From Pseudofrankia coriaricola (GTDB lineage Bacteria; Actinomycetota; Actinomycetes; Frankiales; Frankiaceae), in the NCBI RefSeq assembly GCF_001854805.1, contig NZ_MBLO01000234.1, forward strand, positions 108,231-172,230: 64,000 nt of DNA. The letters are read 5' to 3'. Below the pieces are notes generated by a model. The model was not told the DNA's origin, ran no database searches, and saw only the letters and a program-made list of their open reading frames with translations. Position numbers and translations under genes: made by a program. Below are positions 34,630 to 43,341 of this stretch, in pieces (within the stretch, counting starts at the first letter, position 1; every line of letters starts with the position of its first letter).

Positions 34630-35825
34630 CGCGCGCCTCCTTCCAGGCTGGTGTGTGCTTCCTGGCCGACGGGCTGGCGGTCCAGCAGGCAGACGAGGTT
34701 CTGCTGCAGGCACGGGCCGGAGGTGGCGTGCGCGAGCGCCCGGCTCACGCCGCGCTCCTGGATCGCCCTGGCCGCCTCGGCGACGCGCACCAGACCGGTG
34801 GCCATCGTCGGGTTCGCGGCCAGCGGCCCGCCCGACGGGTTGATCTCGCAGCCGTCCGGGAGGCCCAGGGCTTCCCGCAGGATGATCTCCTCGTGGCTGT
34901 AGAGCGCCGACAGCTCCGCCACCTCGACCGGGCCGCCGTCGGTGAGCCCCGCCGCCTGGGCCGCGCGCCTCGCCGACACCGAGTCGGTGAGGTCCCGCAT
35001 GCCCGGCTGGTGCGGCTCGACGAAGTGCTCGAGGCCGGTGATCCACACCGGGGTGATGCCCTTCTCCTCGGCGAGCCGATTGGCCACGGGCGCGGTGGCG
35101 AGCACGAGCGCGCACGCGCCATCCGTCACGGGCGGGGTGTCGTGCATGCGCAGCGGCGAACGGACGTAGTCGGCCGTGAGCAGCGCGTCGATCTGGGCGT
35201 CCAGGCTGTCGCCGCCGCCCACGCCGCTGGCACCAGCGGCGGCGAGGGCGGGCAGGGCGTGTGGGCTGGTCACGGCGGCTCGGAGTGCCCGCGCGGCGAC
35301 GGCGGCGAGGTCGCGTTCGGTCGCCCGGCCGGAGTCGAGCAGCGCCCGCGCCTGCAGTGCGGCGAGCGAGAGCGGGTCGGCGCCCAGCGGCGCGAGGTAG
35401 TACGGGTCGGTCTGCAGCGTGAGTACCCGCGACAGATCACCGGTGGACGACTTGCCGGAGCCGAACACCAGCGCGGTGCGCTCCTCGCCGACCAGCAGCC
35501 GCACCCACGCCTCGTGCAGCGCCCAGGCGCCGTCCATCTCGACGTGGGACTCGCGGATCGGCGGCCAGGCACCGACGGCGTCGAGGTTGGCGACGAAGGT
35601 GAACGTGCCGCCGGACAGGTAGTCGGCGCTGCCCGAGCAGGTGAACTCGATCTCCTTGCGGCCGAGCCCCGAGGCGGCGAGCGCCCGCGTGACGACGTCC
35701 AGGCAGAGCCGCACCTCGGTGTCCTCGGCGAACTCGGTCATGGGCGAGACCGCGTAGCCGACGATCGCGATCGGCTCGCCGAAGACCGTGTCCCTGGTTC
35801 CGCTCGGGCCCTGATCGGTGCTCAT
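34626..35825 (-). CDS. ltp4: Thiolase-like protein, Ltp4-type
   Basis: A 399-aa thiolase-fold protein in the position of mycobacterial ltp4 (Rv3522), between a DUF35 gene and ltp3. Visible are IVGYAVSPMTEFAEDTE, VFGSGKSSTGDLSR, DGACALVLATA, AELSALYSHEEIILREALG and NPSGGPLAANPTMATGLVR. The ATG overlaps the DUF35 stop by 1 bp (TGATG) and its stop overlaps the ltp3 GTG, so the three genes are translationally coupled. It probably forms a heteromeric complex with Ltp3 and the DUF35 protein. The symbol rests mainly on synteny. Confidence 0.78.
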   Translation of the reverse strand: MSTDQGPSGTRDTVFGEPIAIVGYAVSPMTEFAEDTEVRLCLDVVTRALAASGLGRKEIEFTCSGSADYLSGGTFTFVANLDAVGAWPPIRESHVEMDGAWALHEAWVRLLVGEERTALVFGSGKSSTGDLSRVLTLQTDPYYLAPLGADPLSLAALQARALLDSGRATERDLAAVAARALRAAVTSPHALPALAAAGASGVGGGDSLDAQIDALLTADYVRSPLRMHDTPPVTDGACALVLATAPVANRLAEEKGITPVWITGLEHFVEPHQPGMRDLTDSVSARRAAQAAGLTDGGPVEVAELSALYSHEEIILREALGLPDGCEINPSGGPLAANPTMATGLVRVAEAARAIQERGVSRALAHATSGPCLQQNLVCLLDRQPVGQEAHTSLEGGAR

Positions 35826-37084
35826 CAGAAGACCCGGTCGATGTAGCGCTCGACGGGCAGATCGGGCTCGCCGGTCGGCCGCCAGCCGGTGATCGCGCCG
35901 GATGCCGAGCCCCACCCGCGGTTGCCGAGCTCGTCAGCGTTGCGTTCCGCCTCCGGCAGCCACACCGCCTCGACCCGCATACCCACCCGTACCTCCTCGT
36001 TGGAGACGTCGACGACGGGCTGCAGGCCCATCATTGCTCCCTCAGACCCCGGCTGCCGGACAGGCGAAGGAAGATCATTTTCGCCTGTCCTTTGGCCCTC
36101 TGTCCCCTCGGATCCCGGCTGCCGGACAGGCGAAGGAAGATCATTTTCGCCTGTCCTTTGGCCCTCTGCTCCCTCGGATCCCGGCCGCCGGGCAGGCGAA
36201 GGAAGATCATTTTCGCCTGCCCTTTGGCCTACTGGCGCGTCGACCTCGTCGAGCAGCACCGAGACCCGCACGAACGGCTCGGTCTCCTTCTGGCCCGGGT
36301 ACTTCACCGGAGTGACGATCGTGAAGTTGGTGATGACGCCGCGGTCGGGCAGCGCCAGGTCGTCGCCCTCGTTCAGGGGGATCCCGTCGATCGCGCAGAA
36401 GTCGCGCGGCGGGACGTAGACCTTCGCGCACGTCGGGCACCGCTGGCCGAGCAGCCGCCCGGCGAGCAGGGAGCGCGCGTAGCGCTCGCTGGCGGCCGAC
36501 AGCGCCTCCTTGTAGGTCAGCGACGACCAGAACTCCATCGTCTCCACCGGCTCGAGCGGCGCGCGCGGCTCGCCGCCGACGGCGGCGAGCGTCGCACCGT
36601 CCACCACGCCCGGGTCGGTGGTCTCGGCGCCCTCGGGGACGAAGTAGGCCAGGTCGTCGGTGCGGCCCTTCGGCTCGGCGCGGAAGCGGGGGACGACCCG
36701 CAGACCGGTGCGCATCGCGCCCTCGCCCTCGCCACCGGCGTCGACCGCGTGCAGCAGGCTCGTGCCGGCTCCGTCGAGCTGAATGAGGGCGAAGGCGAAC
36801 GGCCGGTCCAGCGGGTGGCGCGCGTTCGGCTCACTGACCCATGTCCACGAGCGGACGGTGCCGACGGGGCCGACGGCGACGAACTCGCCGGACGTGGCGG
36901 CGCCGGTGTCCGGGTCGTACTCGAGCGGCGGGCAGAGTACCCGCTCGCCGCTGCGCACCCCGAGGATCTGGCCGCGGGCGAGCGCGGCGACGAAGGTGCC
37001 GATGACAGGCCCGAGGCTGCGGCGGTAGGGGAACTCGACGGTGTTGGTGACAATCCTTGGTCCGGACCTGGCACCAGATGACAC
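35825..37084 (-). CDS. DUF35/OB-fold protein carrying three in-frame palindromic repeats
   Basis: A roughly 419-aa acyl-CoA-associated zinc-ribbon/OB-fold protein that partners thiolase-like enzymes. The N-terminal half looks like an OB/hotdog-type acyl-binding part (VEFPYRRSLGPVIGTF). The zinc ribbon CPTCAKVYVPPRDFC is near residue 225 and is followed by the OB fold (GVITNFTIVTPVKYPG). Within the OB fold, between VRVSVLLDEVD and LQPVVDVSNEEV, lie three 22-residue repeats (GQRTGENDLPSPV...) encoded by palindromic copies D1-D3. GTG 37084 and TTG 37090 are both possible starts; GGAGG suits TTG. It heads the ltp operon. Confidence 0.8.
   Translation of the reverse strand: MSSGARSGPRIVTNTVEFPYRRSLGPVIGTFVAALARGQILGVRSGERVLCPPLEYDPDTGAATSGEFVAVGPVGTVRSWTWVSEPNARHPLDRPFAFALIQLDGAGTSLLHAVDAGGEGEGAMRTGLRVVPRFRAEPKGRTDDLAYFVPEGAETTDPGVVDGATLAAVGGEPRAPLEPVETMEFWSSLTYKEALSAASERYARSLLAGRLLGQRCPTCAKVYVPPRDFCAIDGIPLNEGDDLALPDRGVITNFTIVTPVKYPGQKETEPFVRVSVLLDEVDAPVGQRAGENDLPSPARRPGSEGAEGQRTGENDLPSPVRQPGSEGTEGQRTGENDLPSPVRQPGSEGAMMGLQPVVDVSNEEVRVGMRVEAVWLPEAERNADELGNRGWGSASGAITGWRPTGEPDLPVERYIDRVF
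36051..36097 (+). repeat. Palindromic element copy D1
   Basis: A 47-bp GGC...GGCC element with arms GACAGGCGAA / TTCGCCTGTC around GGAAGATCATT, in frame within the DUF35 gene. It is the first of three units at a 66-bp period. Confidence 0.9.
36117..36163 (+). repeat. Palindromic element copy D2
   Basis: The same sequence as D1 across the 47-bp core, 66 bp further on. The flank TCGGATCCCGG is shared with D3, so the duplicated unit is the 66-bp element plus flank. Confidence 0.9.
36183..36229 (+). repeat. Palindromic element copy D3
   Basis: A third tandem unit. Its arms are GGCAGGCGAA / TTCGCCTGCC: relative to D1/D2, an A-T stem pair has become G-C on both sides, a compensatory change. Confidence 0.9.
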
Positions 37085-37553
37085 AGGCAAGGCTGCCTCC
37101 CGGCGTCGCGCCCACCCGTGCGGCCCGGCCGGCGGGGGAGCGACGAGAACACCGCGACAGGCGCGTCGCGGCGGGCACGATGAGAACGTGTTCCTACGTC
37201 TATCCGGGTTCTATCGCATAACGAGAACCTGTTCTAGTGATGTGGGAGGCCGGTCCGCCGAGCCGCGCCAGAGTCCGCATCACTGTCACGTGTGGTAGTC
37301 GCTCCGAGATCTTCCGTAACCTTCCCGAGCGTGCGCGGCTGTTTGTGGGCCGGTCGGGTGAAAACATTGCCTGATCGATTAGGAACGTGTTCTATGTCCC
37401 CGAGCGTCCTGTGGCGTAGGCCACAGTGATCGCCGGCCGCCCGCGTGGGTGGCCGTGGTCGCCGGGCTGGCCGCGCCGCTCGGCCGCGGGTCGCCTGGCG
37501 GCCCAGGCCGTCGGGCGACCGCCAGACGGCGGGCAGGGGACGGGAGGTCGCGC
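37085..37553. promoter_or_regulatory. Divergent promoter region with three KstR-like sites
   Basis: This 469-bp gap separates the DUF35-ltp operon from the ABC transporter operon and holds no gene. Three GAAC-nn-GTTC palindromes are present: GAGAACGTGTTCCT (37182-37195), GAGAACCTGTTCTA (37223-37236) and AGGAACGTGTTCTA (37381-37394). The last two match TnnAACnnGTTnnA except the first base. Confidence 0.6.
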
Positions 37554-39902
37554 GTGCACGAGTTCCTGGTCTTCACCATCAGTGGACTGACCACCGCCGG
37601 GATCTACGCGATCAGCGCATCCGGGCTGACGCTCACCTACGTCACCACCGGCGTGTTCAACATCGCCCACGGCGCGACCGGGATGCTCGCCGCCTTCACC
37701 TACTGGCAGCTTGCCGTCGGCTGGGGGCTGCCGGCCCCGCTCGCGTTGCCGCTCTGCGTCCTCGTCGCCGCCCCGCTGTTCGGCCTGCTGCTCGAACGGT
37801 TGGTGATGCGCCGGCTCGCCGGCGCTCCTGAGTCGACCAGGCTGGTCGTCACCGTCGCGGTGCTTGTCGTGCTCGTCTCGCTCGTCCAGTGGCTCTGGGA
37901 CCCGAGCACGTTCCGGCGGTCTCAGGAGCTGTTCGCCGGCAAGGGCTTCCACCTCGGCACCATCTCGGTGCCCTACAACGACGTGCTCGTGCTCGGCGTC
38001 GCGGCGGCGGTCGCCGTCCTCCTGTGGCTGCTGCTGCACCACAGCCGCGCCGGCATCGCGATGCGCGCCCGTGTCGATGACCCGTCCCTGGCCACCCTCA
38101 ACGGGGCGCGGCCCAGCACGTCGGCGCGCCTAGCCTGGATGACCGGTACGGCGCTCGCCGCGCTCGCCGGGATCCTGATCGCGCCGAAGCTCACCATGTC
38201 GGCGATCCCGCTGACACTGCTGATCGTGAACGCCTACGCGGCCGCTGTCATCGGCCGGCTACGCAGCCTGCCGATGACGTTCGTCGGCGCGCTCGTGGTC
38301 GGCCTCGCCGCCGACTACGCCGTCGGCTACCTCCCGAAGGTCCACTACGGCCAGCAGTACCTGCGCGGCGCGCTGCCGGTGGTGCCGGTGCTGGTGCTGC
38401 TCGTCGCGCTGCTGGTGCTGCGCGCCTCCCGGCTGCGCGGCCGGCCGGCGCTCGCCGTCCGCGAGATCACCCCGACACCCACCTGGGGCGGCGGGCTGGG
38501 GTTCTGCGCCGCCGTCGTCTTCGGGGCGGTCATCGCGGCGACGACGATGTCGAAGGCCGACCTGTTCGCCTCCACGTCGATGTGGGGGCTCGCGATCGTC
38601 GGCGTGTCGATGGTGCCGCTCGTCGGCTACGCCGGGCGGATCTCGCTGTGCCAGCTGAGCTTCGCCGGCATCGGCGCGGCCGTCGTCGCGCACGCCGGCA
38701 ACGGCGGCAACCCGGCGGCGCTGCTGCTCGCGGCCGCGGTCGCCGCCGTCGTCGGCGCCGTGGTGTCGCTGCCGGCGCTGCGGCTGTCCGGGATCTACCT
38801 GGCGCTGCTGACCGGCGCGTTCGCCGTCACCCTCGACAACTGGATCTTCCAGCTGCCGTCGTTCACCGTGGCCGGGCACCGTTTCGACCTGTTCCAGGGC
38901 GGGACGCTGTCCGCCGACCGGTTCCGCGTCGGGGGCTTCCACACCGACTCTGCGAAGACGTTCTTCATCACCGGCGCGGTGCTGTTCGCGCTCGCCGCGC
39001 TCGCCGTCGTGGCGGTGCGGCGCAGCGAGCTCGGCCAGCGGCTCATCGCCGTCAAGGAGAGCCCGGCCGCGTCGGCGACGCTCGGGATGAACGTGCGGCT
39101 GACGACGCTCGCCGTGTTCACCCTGTCGGCCGGGCTCGCCGGGCTCGGCGGCGGCGTCTACGCCTCCGCGGTGCGCTCCACCACCGCCGACTCCTTCAGC
39201 TTCTTCACCGGACTGACCCTGCTGCTGCTCGTTGTCGTGGCCGGGGTGAGCTCGATCGGCAGCGGCCTGGCCGCCGGGCTGCTGCTCGGCACCGCCGCGA
39301 TCAGCAGCGCCGCCGGCGACTCGGCCACCCGGGTGACCGCCACGCTCGCCGGCCTCGCGGCGCTGGCGCTCGCGGCCAACCCGAACGGGCTGATCCCGTC
39401 GGTGCTGCGGCCGGCCTACGAACCGGTGCGCCGGGTGCCCGCCGTGCTGGTCGGCTCCGTGGGCATCGTCACCGGGCTGTGGGTGCTGCGGCTGGCACAC
39501 GTGGTCGACGGGGATGTGCTCATGCTGGGGATCCTGGTGGTCGCCGTCGCCGCGCCCCTGCTCGCCCGCTCGCTCGTCGATCGCGCCTCCGGGACGGTCG
39601 CTGTCCCGGCCGACACGGTCGCCTCCGAGGCGGCCGCGACTGCCGCGACCGCGACCGCCGCCGCCACTACCACCACTACCGCGACCGCGACCGCCGCGGC
39701 TGCCGCACCGGTGGCGGCCGCGACCGGCGTCGGCGGGGGTGTCGTCGCTTCCGGGCCGGACGAGGGCCTGTCCGGTCCGCTGGAATGGCTCGGCTTCGAC
39801 GCCCCGGTAAGCCAGACCGACCTTGACGTCCTCGACGCCCGGCTGGCCCTGGCCGGCGTCGATGAGTCCCGTCTCGGGGAGGTCCGCGTTGGCGCTGCTT
39901 GA
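37554..39902 (+). CDS. Fused LivH-LivM branched-chain-type ABC permease
   Basis: A 782-aa membrane protein joining two permeases. Residues about 1-290 are LivH-like (LTTAGIYAISASGLTLTYVT, GVFNIAHGATGMLAAF, IAMRARVDDPSLATLNGA) and about 300-620 LivM-like (YAGRISLCQLSFAGIGA, LALLTGAFAVTL, RLIAVKESPAASATLGM). After more helices a Thr/Ala-rich linker and an acidic tail follow. GGGAGG lies 6 nt before GTG 37554. It pairs with the two ATPases downstream; no periplasmic binding protein gene is in the cluster. The substrate may be a carboxylic or steroid-derived acid, inferred only from KstR-like sites upstream. Confidence 0.85.
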   Translation: MHEFLVFTISGLTTAGIYAISASGLTLTYVTTGVFNIAHGATGMLAAFTYWQLAVGWGLPAPLALPLCVLVAAPLFGLLLERLVMRRLAGAPESTRLVVTVAVLVVLVSLVQWLWDPSTFRRSQELFAGKGFHLGTISVPYNDVLVLGVAAAVAVLLWLLLHHSRAGIAMRARVDDPSLATLNGARPSTSARLAWMTGTALAALAGILIAPKLTMSAIPLTLLIVNAYAAAVIGRLRSLPMTFVGALVVGLAADYAVGYLPKVHYGQQYLRGALPVVPVLVLLVALLVLRASRLRGRPALAVREITPTPTWGGGLGFCAAVVFGAVIAATTMSKADLFASTSMWGLAIVGVSMVPLVGYAGRISLCQLSFAGIGAAVVAHAGNGGNPAALLLAAAVAAVVGAVVSLPALRLSGIYLALLTGAFAVTLDNWIFQLPSFTVAGHRFDLFQGGTLSADRFRVGGFHTDSAKTFFITGAVLFALAALAVVAVRRSELGQRLIAVKESPAASATLGMNVRLTTLAVFTLSAGLAGLGGGVYASAVRSTTADSFSFFTGLTLLLLVVVAGVSSIGSGLAAGLLLGTAAISSAAGDSATRVTATLAGLAALALAANPNGLIPSVLRPAYEPVRRVPAVLVGSVGIVTGLWVLRLAHVVDGDVLMLGILVVAVAAPLLARSLVDRASGTVAVPADTVASEAAATAATATAAATTTTTATATAAAAAPVAAATGVGGGVVASGPDEGLSGPLEWLGFDAPVSQTDLDVLDARLALAGVDESRLGEVRVGAA

Positions 39903-40788
39903 GGTCCGCGACGTGACGGTCCGCTACGGCGGGCACATCGCGCTGCACTCCGTCAACCTCGGCGTGGAGGCCGGCCGGGTCACCGGGCTGATCGGCCCGA
40001 ACGGCGCCGGCAAGACCACCCTGTTCAACGTCCTCACCGGCCTGCTCCCGCCCAGCTCCGGCCGGGTCCTGCTCGACGGGCAGGAGATCACCCGGCTCGC
40101 CCCCTACCGGCGCGCCCGGCGCGGGCTCGCCAGGACGTTCCAGATCCTCGAGCTGTTCGGGCAGCTCACCGTCCTGGAGAACGTGCAGCTCGCCGCCCGG
40201 CTGCGCCGCCGCTCGGCGTCCGGCGGCGCCGCCGACCCGCGCGCGCTGCTCGCGCGGGTGGGCCTCACCGCGCTCGCCGACCGGCGGGCGGACACACTGC
40301 CCACCGGCCTCGGCCGCCGCCTCGAGCTCGCCCGGGCGCTGGCCGTGCGCCCGCGGGTGCTGCTGCTCGACGAGCCGGCGTCCGGCCAGGACGAGGAGGA
40401 GACGGCGGCCTTCGCCGACCTGCTCGGCGAGCTCGCCGGTGAGGGCCTGGCCATCCTGCTCGTCGAGCACGACATGACGCTGGTCATGGGCGTCTGCGCG
40501 CACCTGTACGTGCTCGACTTCGGCACCCTGATGGCCGAGGGCGACCCGGCGAGCGTGCGCGCCGACCCGCGCGTCCGTGAGGCATATCTCGGCACCGTCT
40601 CCACGCCCACGCCCACGCCCACGCCCGCCCCCGCCCCCGCCCCCGTCCCCGTCCCCGTCCCCGTCCCCGACGCCGACGCCGACGCCGTGGCCACGGTCGC
40701 CGGGCCCGCCGGCGGCGCCACTGGCACTGGACCCGGCGAGGCGGGGCTGACCGCGACGACCGGCTCAGCCGGGGAGGAGCCGCGATGA
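39889..40788 (+). CDS. Branched-chain-type ABC ATPase (LivG-like)
   Basis: A 299-aa ABC ATPase. Walker A is GPNGAGKTT, Walker B VLLLDEPASG and the H-loop VEHDM. The signature segment reads LPTGLGRRLELARAL in place of the usual LSxGQ form, a notable variant. The C-terminal 55 residues are low complexity: alternating Thr-Pro, Ala-Pro, Val-Pro, then Asp-Ala. The TTG start at 39889 is chosen from GGGGAGG 6 nt upstream; it overlaps the permease by 14 bp. An ATG at 39862 is possible but has no ribosome site. Confidence 0.8.
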   Translation: MALLEVRDVTVRYGGHIALHSVNLGVEAGRVTGLIGPNGAGKTTLFNVLTGLLPPSSGRVLLDGQEITRLAPYRRARRGLARTFQILELFGQLTVLENVQLAARLRRRSASGGAADPRALLARVGLTALADRRADTLPTGLGRRLELARALAVRPRVLLLDEPASGQDEEETAAFADLLGELAGEGLAILLVEHDMTLVMGVCAHLYVLDFGTLMAEGDPASVRADPRVREAYLGTVSTPTPTPTPAPAPAPVPVPVPVPDADADAVATVAGPAGGATGTGPGEAGLTATTGSAGEEPR

Positions 40789-41639
40789 CCGCCGTTCTGC
40801 CGGCCGGAGCGACCGCCGGGCCGCGGCCGGGCGCCGGCGCGGCACCCGGCGGCGCGGGGGCGCCGCTGGTCGAGACCCGCGGCCTGCGCGCCCGCTACGG
40901 CCGGGTCGAGGTGCTGCACGGCGTCGACCTCGCCGTCGGCGCCGGCCAGGTGCTCGCGGTCCTCGGCCCGAACGGCGCCGGCAAGTCGACCCTGCTGCGG
41001 GTTATCGCCGGCCTGCACGTGGCGAGCGCCGGCGACGTCGTGCTCGGCGGTCGGCGGGCGACCGGCGCAGACCCGGTCGACCTCGCCCGACGAGGGCTGT
41101 GCCTGATCCCGGAGGGGCGGGGTGTCTTCCCGAGCCTCACCGTCCGGGAGAACCTGCGGATGATGACCTACCGCGGCGGCCGGTCGCGGGCCGACGTCGA
41201 GGAACGGGCTGTCGCCCGGTTCCCGAAACTCGGCCAGCGGCTGCACCAGCCGGCGGGCACGATGAGCGGCGGCGAGCAGCAGATGCTCGCGCTGGCCAGG
41301 GCGATCGTCGCCGACCCGGCGGTGCTGCTGCTCGACGAGCTGTCGATGGGGCTCGCGCCCCTGGTGGTGGCGGAGCTGTACGCGTCCGTCCGGGCGATCG
41401 CCGCCGAGAACGTGACGATCATCGTGGTCGAGCAGTTCGCCGCGGCGGTCCTCGAGGTCGCCGACACCGCGGCGGTGCTGGTCGAGGGCCGGATCGCCGC
41501 CGCCGGCCGGCCGGCCGACATCGCCGGCAGTCTCTCCGGTGCCTACCTGGGCGGGCGGCCCGCCCGTGACGAGAACAGTCCTGATGACGCCTCCGGCGCC
41601 GCGCGGCCCGGGCGCCGGCGGCCAGGCATGACGCGATGA
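40785..41639 (+). CDS. Branched-chain-type ABC ATPase (LivF-like)
   Basis: A 284-aa ABC ATPase of the LivF group: Walker A GPNGAGKST, signature MSGGEQQMLALARAI, Walker B VLLLDELSMGLAP. It forms the second nucleotide-binding subunit of the fused permease. The start overlaps the previous stop by 4 bp (ATGA). Confidence 0.88.
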   Translation: MTAVLPAGATAGPRPGAGAAPGGAGAPLVETRGLRARYGRVEVLHGVDLAVGAGQVLAVLGPNGAGKSTLLRVIAGLHVASAGDVVLGGRRATGADPVDLARRGLCLIPEGRGVFPSLTVRENLRMMTYRGGRSRADVEERAVARFPKLGQRLHQPAGTMSGGEQQMLALARAIVADPAVLLLDELSMGLAPLVVAELYASVRAIAAENVTIIVVEQFAAAVLEVADTAAVLVEGRIAAAGRPADIAGSLSGAYLGGRPARDENSPDDASGAARPGRRRPGMTR

Positions 41640-41661
41640 CGACGATCGACGAGGTGAGATC

Positions 41662-42105
41662 GTGACGATCGAGACGACCGGCACCGCCGCCACCACCGGC
41701 GCGGCCGATCCCGCGAGCCAGGCCGGGCAAGCCCCGCCGGCCCCGCCGGCCCCGCCGGCCACGGACGAACGGGCCGGCGGCGCGGGGAGCGGCAGCCGCG
41801 CCGACGCGTTCCGCGCCGACATGGCGGCACTGCGCATCCGAGATCCGCGGGCTCGCAGCGAGGGGGCGCTGCTGCGCCTGGGCGCCGTGCTGCTGGCGGC
41901 CGGCCCCGTGCTGGGGGTCATCGCGTACGTGATCTCGCACGGGACGACGAACCCGCTGCAGCAGCGCGACGCGATCGTCCTCGGCACGGTCGCCGTCTCG
42001 ATCAGCGTCGTCGGCGCGGCGCTGTTCGTGCGCTACTCGATGGCCGCCTTCCTGCGCTTCTGGCTCGCCCGCATCCTCTTCGACCGCCAGAGCCCACCCG
42101 CCTGA
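41662..42105 (+). CDS. Small membrane protein of the ABC operon
   Basis: A 147-aa protein. An Ala/Pro-rich N-terminal half (about 1-65) precedes two hydrophobic segments (LLRLGAVLLAAGPVLGVIAYV and VLGTVAVSISVVGAALFVRY, about 71-91 and 107-126). I recognise no family. It begins at GTG with GAGGTGAG upstream, 22 bp after the LivF-like gene, so it probably belongs to the transporter operon. Confidence 0.6.
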   Translation: MTIETTGTAATTGAADPASQAGQAPPAPPAPPATDERAGGAGSGSRADAFRADMAALRIRDPRARSEGALLRLGAVLLAAGPVLGVIAYVISHGTTNPLQQRDAIVLGTVAVSISVVGAALFVRYSMAAFLRFWLARILFDRQSPPA

Positions 42106-42193
42106 CAGGACGAGCGCGGTCAGCAGAGGTGCGCATGCATCTCGCCTGCACACCGGAGCAGGAGAAGCTGCGCGCGCCCTGGCGGGCGGTGGT

Positions 42194-42778
42194 TCAGCCC
42201 GACTCGTCGGTCCAGGGGGCGCTTGCGCGGCCCAGGAAGGTCGGCGATGCCGCCGCCTCGGGGTTCAGCGGGAGTGCCATCGACAGGTAGGACTTCCCGG
42301 CCGGGTCGGCGTGGTCGCGCTCGGGGCCGCTGATCTGCTTGAACCCGTGCCGGCGGTAGGTCCGCTGCGCCGCGAGGTTCGCGACCTCCACCCACAGCCG
42401 GACCCCGATCGCGCCGACCGAGCGTGCCCAGCCCAGCGCGGCCTCGATCAGCAGGTCGGCCGCACCGGTGGCGCGCACGGCCGGTGCCACCCACATCGCG
42501 GCGAGCTCGCGGAACTCCGGTGCCATCGACGGCTGGTGGACGTCGATCATCCCGATCGGCTCGCCATCGCGCTCCAGCAGGAACGTGGCGTGCGCGTCCC
42601 CCGCGGCGGCCCGGGCGGCCCGGCGGGGCCAGTCGTCGCTCGGTCGCGCGGCCTCGCCGTCGAACGTCTGCCAGAACGCGCCGGGCGCGTCGGCGAGCGC
42701 GGCCAGCCGCACCTCGCGCAGCCGGGGGCCGTCGGACGCAGCGATACGACGAACCTCGATTCCCACACCCATATCCAA
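42194..42778 (-). CDS. GNAT-family N-acetyltransferase
   Basis: A 194-aa acetyl-CoA-dependent acetyltransferase. The core motif region MWVAPAVRATGAADLLIEAAL (acetyl-CoA pyrophosphate loop R-x-T-G-A-A) is preceded by PIGMIDVHQPS and followed by LWVEVANLAAQRTYRRHGFK (motif B with Asn and Tyr). The substrate is unknown. GGAGG lies 6 nt before TTG 42778, which is preferred; ATG 42772 is the alternative. Confidence 0.8.
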   Translation of the reverse strand: MDMGVGIEVRRIAASDGPRLREVRLAALADAPGAFWQTFDGEAARPSDDWPRRAARAAAGDAHATFLLERDGEPIGMIDVHQPSMAPEFRELAAMWVAPAVRATGAADLLIEAALGWARSVGAIGVRLWVEVANLAAQRTYRRHGFKQISGPERDHADPAGKSYLSMALPLNPEAAASPTFLGRASAPWTDESG

Positions 42779-42862
42779 CTTGTTCCTCCGCTATGGGTCT
42801 CGCGGGGTAGCCGCCGACGGTCGCGGTTCCCGGCCTCGCTGAGCGTGTGCGAGGGTGGGGGC

Positions 42863-43288
42863 ATGGTGGCGATGGGTGCGGGGGAGTGGCGGGAGTTCGC
42901 GGCGGCGGGGACGCGGACCGGGAAGCTTGCCACCGTCCGGGCGGACGGGCGGCCGCACATCGCCCCGATCTGGTTCGTGCTCGACGGCGACGACATCCTG
43001 TTCAACACCGGCGCCGACACCCTCAAGGGACGCAACCTGCGCCGGGATGGGCGGGCCAGCCTGTGCGTCGACGACGACACGCCGCCGTACTCGTTCGTGG
43101 TCGTGAGCGGCACCGTGACCGTGTCGGAGGACTTGGCCGAGGTGCGCCGCTGGGCGGCCGCGATCGGCGGCCGCTACATGGGCGCCGACCGCGCCGAGGA
43201 GTTCGGCCGCCGCAACGGGGTCCCCGGCGAACTGCTAGTTCGCCTCACGCCCGCCGGTATTGTCGCTGAGCGCGACGTCGCCGACTGA
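42863..43288 (+). CDS. PPOX-class F420-dependent oxidoreductase
   Basis: A 141-aa split-barrel FMN/F420-binding protein. It has KLATVRADGRPHIAPIWFVL, ILFNTGADTLKGRNLRRDGR and VSGTVTVSED, typical of the actinobacterial PPOX/pyridoxamine 5'-phosphate oxidase-like F420 family. Such enzymes transfer hydride between F420 and varied substrates. ATG 42863 starts the conserved part; GAGGGTGG lies upstream. Confidence 0.8.
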   Translation: MVAMGAGEWREFAAAGTRTGKLATVRADGRPHIAPIWFVLDGDDILFNTGADTLKGRNLRRDGRASLCVDDDTPPYSFVVVSGTVTVSEDLAEVRRWAAAIGGRYMGADRAEEFGRRNGVPGELLVRLTPAGIVAERDVAD

Positions 43289-43341
43289 CTGCCGTCAGCT
43301 CGCAGAACCGCTCGGCGGTGGCGCCGTGTCCGCCCTGTGGC

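Noticed and set aside
36051..36229. Three regularly spaced repeats considered as a CRISPR array.
   Set aside because: The whole 66-bp period is repeated with no unique spacers, it lies inside a coding gene, and no cas genes are near.
43279..43300. CTGAC-TGCC-GTCAG after the F420 oxidoreductase as a further CTGACGG-type operator.
   Set aside because: The spacing differs from the other sites and it lies downstream of a gene, so chance is likely.
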